A DNA stretch of 64,000 nucleotides from Sphagnum magellanicum (taxonomy: Eukaryota > Streptophyta > Sphagnopsida > Sphagnales > Sphagnaceae), in NCBI GenBank assembly GCA_021904315.1, contig CM038916.1:4960001-5024000 (forward strand), written 5' to 3'. Positions 62,371 to 64,000 of this stretch are shown piece after piece. The notes under the pieces are model-generated. The model was given only the letters and a program-made list of their open reading frames with translations, was not told the DNA's origin and searched no databases. How positions within the stretch are numbered: the first letter of the stretch is position 1; every line of letters starts with the position of its first letter. Both the position numbers and the translations under genes were made by a program.

Positions 62371-62724
62371 GTGGGTGAAAATATAATTAATTTAATATGA
62401 ACAAGATACTAAACAAGTATATTTTGATACAATCATTTATTAGATATTTAAATCCAACAACATAGAGCTTGAAACCTTGTCAAATCCTACCATCAAAACA
62501 CACTTACACATTGCTTCAAATTTATAACAAGTTTAATATTGCATAACTTGTTGGAAAACCTTAGTATAATAATAATCAACCATAAGTCGAATAATATAAT
62601 CATTATTTTCATTAAAATAATTATACTTTTTAGTTTTATTAAATATGTGTTCATTTTATGGTACATTCCATTAATGCTAACAATAATCCGAAATTGTCTA
62701 AACTCACGTTGTACTTTCATCTAG
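62371..62724 (+). other. Intron 1 of the Helitron Rep gene (354 bp)
   Basis: GTGGGTGAAA at the 5' end and TCATCTAG at the 3' end. Removal leaves codon CAA, then G joined to GT, and places the HUH motif directly after Leu-Gln-His-Gln-Gly, as in intact Helitron proteins. The frame is preserved (phase 1). Confidence 0.8.
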
Positions 62725-63010
62725 GTTTTGTACATGCACACATCATAATATGGATAAATGACGTTGATGTTGACCGCATCATGAATGAAATAGTTGCAAT
62801 GGTACCTACTACTATTGATGAACAATTTGGAAAATTTATATTGCCAGACAATGAACATGATTTGACATTGTTCAAGCTAGTGGAACGAAAACAAATGCAT
62901 CAATGTGGTTCACGATGCAAAACAAATAAGCACATTGAAACTTGCAAATACGGATTTCCCATTACTATATTTGCTGAACAACATGCAGCTCAACATCCAA
63001 TCACGCAAAG

Positions 63011-63364
63011 GTGGGTCAAAAAAATTCAAATCAAGTGTGATTTTTGAGTTAATTAATTGGTTATTATCATTTTTATATTTATGCAATTAGTAATCTTTAC
63101 TATTAAGAGAGACCCTAATCTTATCTTTGTAATTTTTTATTTTTTTTAAACACTTGATTATTCAAGTTCAAAAATCTTCTGTATGTTTTTAAAACGTGAA
63201 TTTTAATATGATATCAATTCCATGACAATCAAATTTTTCATTTAACACAATTTCCATTGTTGACATGATATTCACATTTTAGTGGATATTTAAGTTTTCA
63301 AAATTTAATCATTGTTTGAAATATTCAAATTGTTTTTGACTTATTTCAACTACTTATGAATTAG
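63011..63364 (+). other. Intron 2 of the Helitron Rep gene (354 bp)
   Basis: GTGGGTCAAA at the 5' end and GAATTAG at the 3' end. Removal joins AG to G and gives Gln-Arg-Trp-Gln-Tyr-Tyr-Arg-Pro-Arg, the expected Helitron wording (phase 2). The length is the same as intron 1 and the first six donor bases are identical. Confidence 0.8.
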
Positions 63365-64000
63365 GTGGCAATACTATCGTCCACGATATGAAGATCGAAA
63401 TGTGGTGCCTTATCATTGTACTACATTGATATTGTGGGGTGCACACATGAACATTCAACGAATCACATCTTCATATTGGTCATATTATCTTTTGAAATAT
63501 GCTATGAAATGTGAACCACAAGGCACTATTAAATTGGATGACGTTAGTGCAAGAAGTTTGGGATTGGTTGATGCAACCCCTTTACAACTTCAATTGATTT
63601 CGGCAACAATAACAACCAAACATGTATCTCCAACTGAAGCAGCCCTCTCATGTTTACAAATCCCAATCATATCAAAAAGTGTTGGTGTAAAGTATGTTGA
63701 TTCAAAATCACCAAACTTGCGTACAAAAATGGTGACTAAATCTAAGATACTTGGATTTCATCTTATTGATATATATTGTGCGTGACCTTCTAACATGGCC
63801 CAATACACATTTACAAAGTATTGGAAACAATTTTCTCCACAACAGCAAAAATTGAAAAAGAAGACATGTTTGGGCAAAGATTTATTAGGGTTTTTCTTAT
63901 ATAAAAGTGAACACTTGGTGCGGTTCATAGATTTCAATCTTGGCAAACATGTTGAACCATTTTTTTCAACATATTGTTAAACATATTGATATCTCCCACA

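Larger units (their letters stand above)
60889..63980 (+). pseudogene. Helitron Rep protein, N-terminal and HUH nuclease region, with two introns
   Basis: Pieces in order: a Cys-x2-Cys ... Cys-x2-Cys region (60.98-61.16 kb); 'LSLIDISMKIEQRNYGFMHG' (61.26 kb); 'ALFPFLFPHGCGAYDG' and 'YLLLMYQVRQ' (61.8-61.9 kb); Phe-Gly-Met-Pro-His-Phe-Leu-Leu with an Asp-Glu ... Arg-Trp block (62.1 kb); 'NILGIVEHHVTRLELQHQG' to the intron, then 'FVHAHIIIW', whose His-Ala-His is the HUH metal-binding motif. After the second intron come 'RPRYEDRNVVPYH' and 'SSYWSYYLLKYAMKCEP', where the catalytic tyrosines are expected. The last frame ends with Leu-Val-Arg-Phe-x-Asp-Phe. Exons can be set at 61359-62370, 62725-63010 and 63365-63980. 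In-frame stops lie at 61201-61203, 62073-62075, 62085-62087 and 63783-63785, and the frame changes near 61350-61365. Confidence 0.8.
60880..64000 (+). mobile_element. Helitron (rolling-circle DNA transposon), 5' coding part, continues past the window
   Basis: Helitrons move by a Rep/helicase protein with an HUH nuclease. The window holds the N-terminal Cys-rich region and the Rep domain. The PIF1-type helicase and the 3' CTRR-hairpin end would lie beyond base 64000. A 5' TC end could not be fixed in the A/T-rich repeats before 60.88 kb. Several in-frame stops and one frame change show this copy is inactive or recently disabled. Confidence 0.8.

Noticed and set aside
1-64000. CRISPR arrays, rRNA, bacterial operons or organelle genes
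   Set aside because: No regularly spaced repeats, conserved rRNA segments, tRNA clusters or prokaryote-type gene packing were seen.

Overview
This window looks like nuclear DNA from a land plant. It is very AT-rich and repeat-dense, it has spliceosomal introns and TATA boxes, and one gene encodes a PLATZ zinc-finger protein, a plant-specific family. The decayed transposase genes resemble families I remember from seed-free plants (mosses, lycophytes, ferns). That placement is inference from memory and is weak. No organelle, rRNA, tRNA or CRISPR feature was recognised.

Layout. 1-8.7 kb: AT-rich DNA with a Ty1/copia fossil (about 1.7-2.2 kb), a terminal-inverted-repeat (TIR) element (5.14-5.75 kb) and a minisatellite with a palindrome (5.95-6.15 kb). 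8.7-12.55 kb: a decayed minus-strand transposase-like gene. 13.4-15.3 kb: degenerate tandem repeats and a second copy of the TIR element. 15.4-17.7 kb: a higher-GC island with the two-exon PLATZ gene and its promoter; an in-frame TAG separates the zinc-finger part from a PLATZ-like C-terminus. 17.9-31.6 kb: intergenic DNA with several dispersed repeat families and a 152-bp CACTA-type MITE. 31.7-34.8 kb: a decayed hAT transposase interrupted by a third copy of the TIR element. 38-39.3 kb: a second higher-GC island with a two-exon minus-strand gene of unknown function. Its TATA box lies about 70 bp from a MITE with perfect 20-bp TIRs. 40-47.6 kb: a second MITE of that family, a 359-bp fold-back, a hairpin-like sequence shared with the PLATZ 3' flank, and CpG-richer patches without a confident gene. 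52.7-53.75 kb: a GIY-YIG nuclease-domain frame next to a lysine-rich frame. 55.9-60.45 kb: an extremely AT-rich array of long degenerate repeats. 60.9 kb to the right edge: the N-terminal and Rep (HUH) part of a Helitron whose two introns are placed by exact frame continuity; its helicase part would lie beyond the window.

The two host genes (PLATZ, and the unknown gene at 38 kb) are single units without operon-like neighbours. Everything else is mobile-element debris, simple repeats or unassigned DNA. All dispersed families were found by eye, so copy numbers and borders are approximate.
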